A DNA stretch of 64,000 nt from Anaerozeibacter quisquiliarum. GTDB taxonomy: Bacteria; Bacillota; Clostridia; Christensenellales; Aristaeellaceae. The stretch lies in assembly GCA_051162045.1 (NCBI GenBank), contig JBISDI010000016.1; one strand, given 5' to 3'. Each line of letters opens with the position of its first letter. Position 1 is the stretch's first letter. Of the stretch, positions 25,731 to 34,475 are shown piece after piece. Under the pieces are notes generated by a model, which was given only the letters and a program-made list of their open reading frames with translations, had not been told where the DNA came from and did no database searches. The translations under genes and the position numbers were made by a program.

Positions 25731-27191
25731 GTGAATTACCTTGCGTTTGACCTGGGAGCCAGCAGCGGGAAGATGTTTCTCGGCCGTTTTGACGGTGAAA
25801 CGCTGTCGATTGATCCGGTACACAGCTTTCAAAACGGCATTGTTCAGATGGGTCAGGCGATGTACTGGGACTTTCCGGGCATTTGGCGCAATCTGGCGGA
25901 GGGCATCGGCAAGGCGTGCGCCGTCGCGCAGGTCGCGTCGATCGGGCTGGACGGCTACAACAATGATTTTACGTTTGTCGACCGGCGCGGCGAGCTGCTG
26001 TTTCCGGTGCGCGCCTACCGCGACCCGCGCACGATCGAGCACGAGCGAGCGATTTACCGCCGCATTCCGCCGCGTGAGCTGTACCTGCTGACCGGCAACC
26101 AGCTGGCGCCGTTCAACACATGGATGCAGCTGGCGGCAATGGTGGAGAATGGCCAGCAATATCTGTTCGACCATGCGGACAACCTGCTGATGCTGCCCGA
26201 CCTGCTCGTCTATCTGCTGACCGGCAACCGCGTCATGGAATACACGCTGGCCGCGCAGACGCAGATGCTGGACTTAAACACGAGGACGTGGATCGCGCGC
26301 ACGCTCGACGCGATCGGCTTTCCCAAACGGCTCTTCGCGCCGCTTGTCATGCCGGGAACCCATGTGGGCTCGCTGACCGAGCCGGTGCGCCAAAGCCTGG
26401 GTGTGCCCGGGATCGACGTGGTTAGCGTATGCGAGCACGACACGGCGTCCGCGTTCCTCGCCGCGCCCATAGACCGAGACTGCGCGATTATCTCGAGCGG
26501 CACCTGGTCGCTGGTGGGTATGGAAGCCGATCTGCCCATCATCACCGAGTATGGCTACGCGCACAACATCGCCAACGAGGGCAGCTTGCCGGGGCACCAC
26601 CGCCTGCTCAAAAACGTGATGGGTTCGTGGCTGCTTCAGGAGTTGATGCGCGACTGGGCGCAGGATGGCATCCGGTTCAGCTACGAGCAGATGCAGGCCG
26701 AGGCGCTTGGTGCAAGGCCCTTTCAGCACCTGATTGACGCAAACGACCGCCGGTTTTACAGCCCGGGCGAAATGCGCAGGAAGATACGCTCGGCCAGTCT
26801 CGAGCACACGGGGCGAGCGCCCGAGACGCCTGGAGAATATTTCCGCGTAGTCTATGAGGCGCTCGCCCTGCAATACCGGCGGTCGCTCGAAGCGCTGGAG
26901 ACCTTCTCCGGCCGCCGGCTTACCCGCATCAGCATCATCGGCGGAGGCTCGCTCGACGCGTTGGCGTGCCAGTTCACCGCCGACGCGGCGAATCGCCCGG
27001 TCGTGGCGGGCCCGGCCGACGGCACGGCGATCGGAAACATGCTGGTTCAGATGCTGGCGTGCGGCGAGATCGCGTCGATCGCGCAAGGTCGCGAGGTGGT
27101 CAGGAATAGCTGCACCTTCCGCGAATACACCCCTCAATCTCCGGAGGAATGGGAGGCGCATGATCGCCTTTGCGCAGATCGGCTTAGCTGA
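25731..27191 (+). CDS. FGGY-family carbohydrate kinase (rhamnulokinase-like)
   Basis: The 486-residue kinase has the two ASKHA domains. N-terminal AFDLGASSGKMFLG matches the RhaB opening. SIGLDGYNNDFTFVD, the ATP-site ISSGTWSLVGME and C-terminal IIGGGSLDALACQFTADA with GPADGTAIGN are in the expected order. RhaB-type enzymes phosphorylate ketoses at O1. No rhamnose-type isomerase (RhaA) is nearby, so the substrate is probably not plain rhamnulose. GTG 25731 is chosen because GGAGGA lies 6 nt upstream; ATG 25725 is too close. It is the last gene of the operon, followed by a terminator. Confidence 0.92.
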   Translation: MNYLAFDLGASSGKMFLGRFDGETLSIDPVHSFQNGIVQMGQAMYWDFPGIWRNLAEGIGKACAVAQVASIGLDGYNNDFTFVDRRGELLFPVRAYRDPRTIEHERAIYRRIPPRELYLLTGNQLAPFNTWMQLAAMVENGQQYLFDHADNLLMLPDLLVYLLTGNRVMEYTLAAQTQMLDLNTRTWIARTLDAIGFPKRLFAPLVMPGTHVGSLTEPVRQSLGVPGIDVVSVCEHDTASAFLAAPIDRDCAIISSGTWSLVGMEADLPIITEYGYAHNIANEGSLPGHHRLLKNVMGSWLLQELMRDWAQDGIRFSYEQMQAEALGARPFQHLIDANDRRFYSPGEMRRKIRSASLEHTGRAPETPGEYFRVVYEALALQYRRSLEALETFSGRRLTRISIIGGGSLDALACQFTADAANRPVVAGPADGTAIGNMLVQMLACGEIASIAQGREVVRNSCTFREYTPQSPEEWEAHDRLCADRLS

Positions 27192-27245
27192 GGGTATGGG
27201 CGCAAACAAATCCACGCCGCCGCCTTGCCGGATAGCAAAGCGTAA

Positions 27246-27278
27246 AAGGGCCCGCGCCGATGGCGCGGGCCCTGATTT
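27246..27278. terminator. Bidirectional terminator between the sugar operon and rpmF
   Basis: Perfect 11-bp stem GGGCCCGCGCC-GAT-GGCGCGGGCCC with A-rich left and T-rich right flanks (TGATTTT), between convergent genes. Confidence 0.85.
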
Positions 27279-27285
27279 TGCGCAA

Positions 27286-27489
27286 TTACTTCGCGCTGGT
27301 CTTGGCGTCGGTTTCGACCTTCACCACTTGCTGGCCATCGTAGTAACCGCAATGCTTGCACACGCGGTGGCTCAGCTTCATCTTCTGGCAGCGCGGGCAT
27401 TTGACGATGCCCGGCAGTTCCAGTTTCCAATTGGCGGCGCGACGGCTGTTCTTGCGCGCCTTGGAAGTTTTTCCTTTCGGTACGGCCAT
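27286..27489 (-). CDS. rpmF: Large ribosomal subunit protein bL32
   Basis: The 67-residue zinc-type L32 starts MAVPKGKTSKARKNSRRA and carries CPRC...CKHC zinc ligands (residues 31-34 and 44-47). It lies two bases downstream of yceD on the same strand, the standard arrangement. The C-terminal tail (KVETDAKTSAK) is slightly longer than usual. Confidence 0.97.
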   Translation of the reverse strand: MAVPKGKTSKARKNSRRAANWKLELPGIVKCPRCQKMKLSHRVCKHCGYYDGQQVVKVETDAKTSAK

Positions 27490-27491
27490 GG

Positions 27492-28001
27492 TTACACCTC
27501 CTCATCCTCTGTCAGCAATTCATCCAATGCCGAAAAGGGATTGTGGCGTTCGCCGCCCTCCTGGCATGTACAGCGCCGGTGGTTCAGGTTGACGCCGCAA
27601 ACCGGACACAGCCCGCCGCAATCGGGGCGGCACAGCGCGCGCATCGGCAATGCCAGCAGCAGCGCGTCCTTGGCCGGATCGGTCAGATCGACCGCATAGC
27701 CGTTCAGCGGGCGCTGGTCGGGATCCTCGGGATCCACTGTGCGGGTGAACACTTCCGCAAGCGGCGCGTCCAGATCAAATGCGACCGGGTCCAGGCAGAG
27801 CGCGCAACGCGTATGTACCTTCGCCCGCACGCGACCGACGACCTTCACCGACTCCACCGCACCGGTAAACGATCCGTCGATCGCCACGCCCTCGAACCGC
27901 ACCGGATCGTCCAGCACATCCATCGCCTCAAGCGAGAGAGCGCCCGAGAAGGGGTAGCTCTGGCCGGGGTTCTTGAGCGCGCGGGAAATGTCGAGCAGCA
28001 T
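27492..28001 (-). CDS. yceD: YceD/DUF177 family protein
   Basis: The 169-residue protein has the DUF177 pattern: VHTRCALCLDPVAFD in the middle and a Cys-rich C-terminal region (CRPDCGGLCPVCGVNLNHRRCTC) before NPFSALDELL. It is linked to 23S rRNA accumulation in other bacteria. It starts at ATG 28001 behind GAGGTG; an upstream GTG at 28010 is possible. rpmF follows immediately. Confidence 0.93.
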   Translation of the reverse strand: MLLDISRALKNPGQSYPFSGALSLEAMDVLDDPVRFEGVAIDGSFTGAVESVKVVGRVRAKVHTRCALCLDPVAFDLDAPLAEVFTRTVDPEDPDQRPLNGYAVDLTDPAKDALLLALPMRALCRPDCGGLCPVCGVNLNHRRCTCQEGGERHNPFSALDELLTEDEEV

Positions 28002-28061
28002 GGGATTCACCTCACAGAGTCAACCTTTGACATTATAGGGGCACACAGCGGGTTTGTCAAA

Positions 28062-29255
28062 TTATTTTTTGGTCAGTTCCAAGGTGTCGCGCGCGATCGC
28101 CAGTTCCTCGTTGGTGGGGATGACCCACACCTCGACCTTCGAGTTCGGGGTCGAGATCTTGGCCTCCTTGCCGCGCAGCGAGCGGTTGACCTCATGGTCG
28201 ATTTCCACGCCCAGGAACTCGAGCCCTTCGCACAGCGAGACGCGCGCGCGGTATTCGTTCTCGCCGATGCCGGCAGTGAACACGATGGCGTCCAGCCCGC
28301 CCATCGCCGCCGCGTACGCGCCGATGTACTTCTTGACGCCGTAGTTCCATACGTCCAGCGTGTCTTTGCACGCCTGATCGCCCTCGCCCGCACCGTCGTA
28401 CACGTCGCGCATGTCGCTCGACCGGCCCGACATGCCCAGCATGCCCGATTCCTTGTTGAGCATATTGACCACCTCGGTGGCGCTCTTGCCTTCGCGCTCG
28501 GCGATGAACTGCACGATGGCCGGGTCGAGCGAGCCGGAGCGGGTGCCCATCATCACGCCCTCGAGCGGGGTCAGGCCCATCGAGGTATCGACGCACTTGC
28601 CGTCGATGACCGCCGACAGCGACGAGCCGTTGCCCAGATGGCAGATGACCACCTTGGTGTTCGGCCTGTTCAGTTTCTTTACGATCTCGCCCGCCACATA
28701 GCGGTGTGAGGTGCCGTGGAAGCCGTAGCGGCGCACGCCCATCTCGCGGTAATAGTGCTGGGGAAGGGCGTACAGGAAGGCCTGGCGCGGCATCGTCTGG
28801 TGGAACGCGGTGTCGAACACCGCCACCATCGGCGTGTTCGGCATCACCGACATGCAGCCGCGGATGCCCATCAGATTGGCCGGGTTGTGCAGCGGGCCCA
28901 GCGGTATGTATTCCTCGATCACCGACAGCACGTAGTCGTCGATCAGGGTAGATTTCGTAATCTTCTCGCCGCCGTGCAGTACGCGGTGGCCCACCGCGCC
29001 GATCTCGTCGATCGAGGAGATCACGCCGTGCGCCTTATCGAGCAGCGCGTCCAGCACGTACTTCATCGCCTCGGTGTGATCCTTCATCGGGGTGGCGACC
29101 TGGTACTTGCCGCCGTCCCCGTACTTGTGGGTCAGGTTGCTGCCGTCGATGCCGATGCGCTCGGCGATGCCCTTGGCGATGACCGACTCGTCTTTCATGT
29201 CGATCAGTTGGTACTTGAGTGACGAGGAGCCCGCGTTGATGACCAGAATCTTCAT
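28062..29255 (-). CDS. ackA: Acetate kinase
   Basis: The 397-residue enzyme converts acetyl phosphate and ADP to acetate and ATP in fermentation. Signatures: MKILVINAGSSSLKY at the N-terminus, VFDTAFHQTMP, YGFHGTSHRYV, GTRSGSLDPAI and FTAGIGENE. The length is normal. GGAGGG lies 5 nt upstream. pta lies upstream on the same strand, separated by 260 bp full of hairpins; yceD-rpmF lie downstream. Confidence 0.98.
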   Translation of the reverse strand: MKILVINAGSSSLKYQLIDMKDESVIAKGIAERIGIDGSNLTHKYGDGGKYQVATPMKDHTEAMKYVLDALLDKAHGVISSIDEIGAVGHRVLHGGEKITKSTLIDDYVLSVIEEYIPLGPLHNPANLMGIRGCMSVMPNTPMVAVFDTAFHQTMPRQAFLYALPQHYYREMGVRRYGFHGTSHRYVAGEIVKKLNRPNTKVVICHLGNGSSLSAVIDGKCVDTSMGLTPLEGVMMGTRSGSLDPAIVQFIAEREGKSATEVVNMLNKESGMLGMSGRSSDMRDVYDGAGEGDQACKDTLDVWNYGVKKYIGAYAAAMGGLDAIVFTAGIGENEYRARVSLCEGLEFLGVEIDHEVNRSLRGKEAKISTPNSKVEVWVIPTNEELAIARDTLELTKK

Positions 29256-29515
29256 GAGAATCCCTCCGGCGTGTATATTCGGGATCCCTCGCATCCGGCT
29301 GCGGCCGCATACGAGGGAGTTGGGCTACGGGGGCACCGGATTGCAGAAAAGCCTGCGGGGTTTCCGGGCGCAATCCGGCTGCATGAATTGATTCCAAGTC
29401 GGGCGGGCAAGCTCGCCCTTTGTCGGAATCCACTTCACCGGCAAAGCCGGCACAAATAATTGGACATGGAGGGCTGCGGCCCTCCAAACCTCCTGAAGAG
29501 GTTCGCGATCTATCG
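29256..29515 (-). promoter_or_regulatory. Array of stem-loops between pta and ackA
   Basis: In 260 bp at least five inverted repeats occur: TCCCTCG-T/C-AT around 29286-29322; CGGATTGC/GCAATCCG at about 29338-29386; GATTCC..GGGCG/CGCCC..GGAATC at about 29391-29430; CCGG/CCGG-type GCCGGtgaa..; and GGAGGGC-TGC-GGCCCTCC at about 29468-29485. None has a clear T-run. They probably set relative pta/ackA mRNA levels by processing or partial termination. Confidence 0.6.
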
Positions 29516-30505
29516 TCAGCCCTGCGCCTGTACGGCGGTGATGGCCACCGTGGCCACGATATCGTCCACCGAGCAGCCGCGGCTCAGGTCGTTGCAGGGC
29601 TTGGCGATGCCTTGCAGCACCGGGCCGTAGGCTTCCGCGCCCGCTAGCCGCTGCACCAGCTTGTAGCCGATGTTGCCGGCCCCAAGATCCGGGAAGACCA
29701 GCGTGTTGGCCTGGCCGGCCACCGGGCTGCCCGGGCACTTGAGGCGGCCGATTTCCTCGACCAGCGCGGCGTCCAGCTGCAACTCGCCGTCGAGCAGCAA
29801 TTCCGGGGCCATCTGCTTGGCGATCTTGGTGGCCTCCTGCACCTTGGTCACGAGGTCGTGTTTGGCGCTGCCCTTGGTGGAGAAGGACAGCATGGCGACC
29901 TTGGGCTCCATCTCGGCCAGCGCGCGCGCGCTGTCGGCCGCGCCCAGCGCGATGTTCGCCAGCTCCTCGGCGGTGGGGCTTGGGATCACGGCGCAGTCGG
30001 CGAAGATCATCACGCCGTCATGACCGAACGAGCGATCGGGGCACTCCATCAGGAAGCAGGAGGACACCGTCTTCATGCCGGGCTTGGCCTTGATGATTTG
30101 AAGCGCCGGTTTGAGCATTGCGCCGGTGGAGTGAATCGCGCCCGAAACCAGCCCGTCGGCGTCGCCCATCTTCACCATCATCACGCCGTAGTACATCGGG
30201 TCGGCCACCAGAGCCCGCGCTTCTTCAAGCGTCATGCCCTTGGCCTTGCGAATCTCGTAGAGCGCCTCCGCGTAGGCGGCCGCCTTGGACGACGCCGCGG
30301 GATTTACGATCGTAACGCCGGTCAGATCGGTTTCGCCCGCCGCTTCGCGCGTCTTGGCCGGGTCGCCCAGCAGCGTGATCCGAGCGATGCCCGCGCGCGC
30401 GATCTTGGCCGCGGCCCGGATGTTGCGCGTCTCTTCGCCCTCGGGCAGCACGATGTGCTTGACATCCGCGCAGGCTCTCGCCTTGATTCTGTCGATCAGT
30501 GCCAT
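29516..30505 (-). CDS. pta: Phosphate acetyltransferase
   Basis: The 329-residue short-form Pta converts acetyl-CoA and phosphate to acetyl phosphate for AckA. Signatures: HIVLPEGEETRNIRAA, GDADGLVSGAIHSTGAMLKPALQI, VFPDLGAGNIGYKL and GPVLQGIAKPCNDLSRGCS. It starts at ATG 30505, 8 nt after GGAGG. A TATAAT at 30562-30557 lies upstream without a good -35. Confidence 0.97.
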   Translation of the reverse strand: MALIDRIKARACADVKHIVLPEGEETRNIRAAAKIARAGIARITLLGDPAKTREAAGETDLTGVTIVNPAASSKAAAYAEALYEIRKAKGMTLEEARALVADPMYYGVMMVKMGDADGLVSGAIHSTGAMLKPALQIIKAKPGMKTVSSCFLMECPDRSFGHDGVMIFADCAVIPSPTAEELANIALGAADSARALAEMEPKVAMLSFSTKGSAKHDLVTKVQEATKIAKQMAPELLLDGELQLDAALVEEIGRLKCPGSPVAGQANTLVFPDLGAGNIGYKLVQRLAGAEAYGPVLQGIAKPCNDLSRGCSVDDIVATVAITAVQAQG

Positions 30506-30615
30506 GTCTGTTGCCTCCATACCTCATGATCCCTCGGTAGAAATCCACACTTCTTTATTATACGCCAATTTTCGACTGATTGGTGGAAGGATATGTTAAG
30601 AAATAAATACTCGCG

Positions 30616-30644
30616 TTGTGCCGCCGGTACGCGCATGCTATAAT
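30616..30644 (+). promoter_or_regulatory. Promoter of the SH3-like gene
   Basis: TTGTGC (30616-30621), 17-nt spacer, TATAAT (30639-30644), 41 bp before the start codon. Confidence 0.75.
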
Positions 30645-30684
30645 CGGTGTGAATTGATCGGGATACATAGGGTGGGTGCGATTG

Positions 30685-31371
30685 ATGGGCATCGTCGGAT
30701 TGAACACGGCGCGGATCGTCGGCAGGGCGCGATTGCTGAAGCGCCCCGAGCGCGGCGCGAAGGCGCGCGGGGGGCTTGCGCGCGGCGCGTGCGTGTGCGT
30801 CATGGGCGCGCGCGTGCGCAAGTTCCTGCCGGTGATGACCGCCACCGGCAAGCTGGGCTACGTGCGCGCCCGCTTGGTCGAGACGCCGGGCGAGCCGTTC
30901 GGCGGGGTGCTCGGCGAGGTTACGTTGGCGCGGCTGTCGGCGCGCGACGTGCTGCGCGCCACCGCCAAGCCCAAGGGCAAGGCGCTCTCCGCGATGCGGC
31001 CGGGCGCGTGCGCGCTGGTCACCGGGCCTGAGCGCGCCGGTTACCGGCCGGTTATGCTGCTGTCGGGCAAGCAGGGCTACCTGCGGGCCTGCGTGCTGGG
31101 GCTGTACGCCGCGCGATCCGAAGCGGAGATAAGCGCCTGCGAGGAACAGCCGCTGCTCGCGCGGGTGCGTTGCCAGGCGCTCGCGGTGCGCAGTCTGCCG
31201 GGCAGCGCGGGCGAACGCATCGGCGAGCTGAACGCGGACGAAACCGTCCGCGCGTGCCGCCGTGCCGACGGCTGGTGCCGTGTGGAGATGCGCGGCGGCG
31301 GCGTCGGGTATGCGGACGGGCGCTATTTGGATTTTTGCCCGCTCGATGCGTCGCTCAAACGACAGCCATGA
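30685..31371 (+). CDS. SH3-like-domain protein of unknown function
   Basis: The 228-residue protein has a basic N-terminus and no signal peptide or membrane segment. The last 70 residues (RCQALAVRSLPGSAGERIGEL, DETVRACRRADGWCRVEM, GGVGYADGRYLDF) match the pattern of bacterial SH3 domains. Two earlier segments (..KFLPVMTATGKLGYVRARLVE and ..YRPVMLLSGKQGYLRACVLG) look like diverged SH3 repeats, giving about three in all. Such domains usually bind peptidoglycan, but without export the target here is unclear. It converges on metK. Confidence 0.65.
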   Translation: MGIVGLNTARIVGRARLLKRPERGAKARGGLARGACVCVMGARVRKFLPVMTATGKLGYVRARLVETPGEPFGGVLGEVTLARLSARDVLRATAKPKGKALSAMRPGACALVTGPERAGYRPVMLLSGKQGYLRACVLGLYAARSEAEISACEEQPLLARVRCQALAVRSLPGSAGERIGELNADETVRACRRADGWCRVEMRGGGVGYADGRYLDFCPLDASLKRQP

Positions 31372-31472
31372 CGCAGAAGGGTGAGGCGGTCAGGCTGAAG
31401 GATCACGATCCATTTGGTTCTGTTATCGGGCCGCCGCCCCGCCTGCGGGCGCCCCTGCGCGGAGAAATGGGT

Positions 31473-32633
31473 TTACGCGCGCAGCGCATCCACGTAATCC
31501 AGCTTCTCCCAGGGCAGATCCAGGTCGTTGCGCCCGAAATGGCCGTAGCTCGCCACCTGCGCGTAGATCGGACGGCGCAGATTCAGCCGGTCGATGATTG
31601 CCGCGGGCCGCAGGTCGAACACCTTGCCCACCAGCGCGGAGAGCGCCTCGTCGCTCATGGCCCCGGTGCCGTAGCTGTCCACGGTCAGCGAGACCGGCTC
31701 GGCTACGCCGATCGCGTAGGCTACGCCCACCTCGCACTTCTTCGCCAGGCCCGCCGCCACCAGGTTTTTGGCCACGTGCCGCATCGCGTAGGCCGCCGAG
31801 CGGTCTACCTTGGTCGGGTCCTTGCCCGAGAACGCGCCGCCGCCGTGGTGCGCGTAGCCGCCGTAGGTGTCCACGATGATCTTGCGCCCGGTCAGCCCAG
31901 AGTCCCCCTGCGGCCCGCCCACGACGAACCGGCCCGTGGGGTTAATCAGGTAGCGCGTGTTGTCGTCGAGCCACTTGGCCGGCACCGCGACCTTCACCAC
32001 GCGCTCGATCACGTCGCGCTCGATCGTCTCGCGGGCGGCGTCCGCAGCGTGCTGCGTCGATACCACGACCGTGTCCACGCGAACCGGTCGCCCGTCTTCG
32101 TATTCCACCGTGATTTGCGACTTGCCGTCCGGACGCAGGTAGGCGATCTCGCCCGATTTGCGCACTTCGGCCAGCCGCCGCGTCACCCGGTGCGCCAGCG
32201 AAATCGCCAGCGGCATGTATTCCTCGGTCTCGTCGCAGGCGTACCCGAACATCATGCCCTGGTCGCCCGCGCCGATGTCGTAGCGGTGTTCCGAGCGCCC
32301 CTCGAGCGCGTCGTTCACGCCCATCGCGATGTCGGGCGACTGCTCGTCCACCGACACCATTACCGCGCAGGAGTTGCCGTCGAAGCCATACTTGGCCCGG
32401 TCGTAGCCGATCTCGATCACCTTCTGCCGCGCGATCTTGTCGATCGACACGTAAGAGTTGGTGGTGATTTCCCCCATCACCAGGATCAGTCCCGTCGTGG
32501 CGGCGCACTCGCACGCCACCCGCGCGCCCGGGTCCTGCTCGAGGATCGCGTCCAGCACCGCGTCGGAAATCTGGTCGCACATCTTGTCCGGGTGGCCCTC
32601 GGTCACCGATTCGGAAGTAAACAGCGTACGCAT
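31473..32633 (-). CDS. metK: S-adenosylmethionine synthetase
   Basis: The 386-residue MetK makes SAM from methionine and ATP. Signatures: TSESVTEGHPDKMCDQISDA, GAGDQGMMFGYA, and GGGAFSGKDPTKVDRSAAY near the C-terminal third. It starts at ATG 32633 behind GGGAGG. A SAM-I riboswitch with an intrinsic terminator sits in its leader, so transcription should fall when SAM is abundant. Confidence 0.98.
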   Translation of the reverse strand: MRTLFTSESVTEGHPDKMCDQISDAVLDAILEQDPGARVACECAATTGLILVMGEITTNSYVSIDKIARQKVIEIGYDRAKYGFDGNSCAVMVSVDEQSPDIAMGVNDALEGRSEHRYDIGAGDQGMMFGYACDETEEYMPLAISLAHRVTRRLAEVRKSGEIAYLRPDGKSQITVEYEDGRPVRVDTVVVSTQHAADAARETIERDVIERVVKVAVPAKWLDDNTRYLINPTGRFVVGGPQGDSGLTGRKIIVDTYGGYAHHGGGAFSGKDPTKVDRSAAYAMRHVAKNLVAAGLAKKCEVGVAYAIGVAEPVSLTVDSYGTGAMSDEALSALVGKVFDLRPAAIIDRLNLRRPIYAQVASYGHFGRNDLDLPWEKLDYVDALRA

Positions 32634-32655
32634 CAATAAAACCTCCCTCAGTAAA

Positions 32656-32812
32656 TAAAAAACACGGGCTCGAAGATGAGCCCGCATGCATCAACGTGCG
32701 CCTCATCTTCCGGCGCGAAAACGCGCCGCGGGATTTGGCACCGCATGCGCCTGCCAAGCGCGCCGGTTGCCGGGTTTCATCGGGCCCGTCCCTCAACCAC
32801 TCTGGATAAGGC
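32656..32812 (-). ncRNA. SAM-I (S-box) riboswitch controlling metK
   Basis: On the minus strand the leader contains the S-box core in order: CTTATCCAGAGTGGTTGAGGG, GGCCCGATGAAACCCGGCAACC, GGTGCCAAATCCCGC and GGAAGATGAGG. It then runs into the terminator CGGGCTC-ATCTTC-GAGCCCG with a T-run (32662-32657). The terminator loop ATCTTC repeats a segment complementary to the aptamer closing strand, giving the expected antiterminator switch. Confidence 0.96.
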
Positions 32813-32825
32813 ATATCCGATCGTT

Positions 32826-32854
32826 ATTATTGCACGCGCGCACAGCGGTGTCAA
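32826..32854 (-). promoter_or_regulatory. Promoter of the metK leader
   Basis: TTGACA (32854-32849), 17-nt spacer, AATAAT (32831-32826). Confidence 0.7.
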
Positions 32855-33162
32855 GTAAAACCTTTATACACCCGCAACCCATGAAGACGCGATAAAGCGC
32901 GAACCGGAAGCGAAATTCGATCAGGACTTTCTTGAAAAGATGGTTGACAGAACGGCGCGTTTTTCCACCCCAAACAGGCCTGTATGCTTGCGCATAAGAA
33001 CCGAGAATGTTATGCTATGGGCATGCAAAGAGGGCGGGCCGCCATGAGCAGGGGGGTTACTTCTGTGAGGGCGGCGAGCGGCGATCGGAAATTTAACAAT
33101 CCCTATCCGTCGCGAATACGACGGGTAGGCGCTGTCAATTGATCGCGAAGGGTGGCGGCGGG
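32855..33162. other. Leader region before the HTH regulator, with promoter and possible short ORF
   Basis: A promoter TTGCGC (32988-32993), 17-nt spacer, TATGCT (33011-33016) reads toward the regulator. ATG 33044 opens a 32-codon ORF ending at TGA 33142 (MSRGVTSVRAAS..). A stem CCTATCCGTCG / CGACGGGTAGG (33102-33129) overlaps its end, just before the regulator RBS. This is compatible with leader control. Nothing else was recognised. Confidence 0.45.
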
Positions 33163-34338
33163 ATGCGCTATATGACGGCCCAAGAGGCGGCCGAACGGTG
33201 GGGGGTTTCGCTCCGGCAGGTGCAGCGGTTGGCGGCCGAGCAGCGGATACCGGGCGCGCAGGCGTTTGGCCGGGCGTGGATGATCCCGCTGGGCGCGGAG
33301 AAGCCCGCCGATCTCAGGCGGGACAAGCCGCATCCATGCGTTCTATCCGCCGAACTGCTCGGCCTGTTCGCGTCCACCGCCGGGCCTCTGCCCGCTTCGG
33401 GGCCCGACGCGATCCTGGAGACCTTGGGCGAGGACAGGCTGCGGCTCATCTACGAAGCGGAAATCTGCTATCAGCGAGGCGATTTTGAGCGGGTGATGGC
33501 CTGCTATCAAAACGTCTCTCGCGACGACGCGGCGCGGCTGCGCATCAGCCTGGGGGCCATCGCCGCGGCCATCAGCACGGGCGATTACCGCGCCTACACC
33601 GAGATCGAAGGCTGGCTGAAACGGATCGTCGAGACCACCGCGGACGAAACCGTCAGGGTTTTCGCGGAACTGGGGCTTGCGACCGCGGCCGTCAGCGTGG
33701 CCGCTCCGAACCTGGTGCCCGAATGGCTGAGGGAGGGGGATTTGGGCGCCCTCCCGCCCGCGGTGCGGCCCTATGCGCTCTACCTGCGCTCGAAGTACTT
33801 CCTCTGCCTCGGACAATTTCAGACCATGCTGGCCGTGGCGCAGACCGCGCAGTCGGTTTGCGCGCCGGAAAAAGGAATCGCGCCGTATGACATCTACCTG
33901 CGGATGATGTGCGCCGTTTCCTGCCACAATCTCGAACGCGACGAGGAGGCGCGGCGCTGGCTGCTGGACGCCTGTCGCATTGCCCTGCCTCACGACCTGA
34001 TCACGCCGTTCGCGGAGCATGTGACGCTTTTCGGCGGGCTGATGGAGCAGGTCCTGGCGCAGGAATTTCCCGACTGTTACGAGCGGGTCCTTAAGCAATG
34101 GAAGCGCACGTGGAGAAACTGGATCACCTTTCACAACCGCTTCACCAAGGACAACATCACGCTGATCCTGTCGCTTCGGGAATATCATTTCGCGCTGCAG
34201 GTGGCGCGCCGCGTACCCCACGCCAAGATCGCCCGGCAGTACGGCATCTCGGTGGGCAGATTCCGAAACATCATGCGGGAAATTTACGAAAAGCTGTCCA
34301 TTTCAGGCCCGCGCGAGCTGAAAAAATACATTTTATAA
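33163..34338 (+). CDS. Two-HTH transcriptional regulator (excisionase-like plus LuxR-like)
   Basis: The 391-residue protein opens with a MerR/excisionase-type winged HTH (MTAQEAAERWGVSLRQVQRLAAEQRIPGAQAFGRAWMIP). A helical TPR-like middle (about 90-330) follows. It ends in a GerE/LuxR-type HTH (AKIARQYGISVGRFRNIMREIYEKLSI..ELKKYI). The middle may sense a ligand or partner. It is the first gene of a co-directional cluster (33-40 kb) and is probably its regulator. The start at ATG 33163 is supported by GGGTGG upstream; the domain begins four residues in. Confidence 0.8.
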   Translation: MRYMTAQEAAERWGVSLRQVQRLAAEQRIPGAQAFGRAWMIPLGAEKPADLRRDKPHPCVLSAELLGLFASTAGPLPASGPDAILETLGEDRLRLIYEAEICYQRGDFERVMACYQNVSRDDAARLRISLGAIAAAISTGDYRAYTEIEGWLKRIVETTADETVRVFAELGLATAAVSVAAPNLVPEWLREGDLGALPPAVRPYALYLRSKYFLCLGQFQTMLAVAQTAQSVCAPEKGIAPYDIYLRMMCAVSCHNLERDEEARRWLLDACRIALPHDLITPFAEHVTLFGGLMEQVLAQEFPDCYERVLKQWKRTWRNWITFHNRFTKDNITLILSLREYHFALQVARRVPHAKIARQYGISVGRFRNIMREIYEKLSISGPRELKKYIL

Positions 34339-34475
34339 CCGCTCGGGGCGTAGCATTTTCGAAGGCGGGATTGCACTTTCCAGCGAGCCGATTTTCTGTT
34401 ATATTGGCATTATATGGCAGGCGTTGTGGAATTTGCCGCGCGGCAAAGCCGCGCGCTCGAAGGGGAGGAAGATCG

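Noticed and set aside
25731..27191. Calling the operon a rhamnose (rha) operon
   Set aside because: A RhaB-like kinase and RhaD/FucA-like aldolase are present, but no RhaA, RhaM or RhaS-type gene, and there is an extra PfkB kinase and RpiB-like isomerase.
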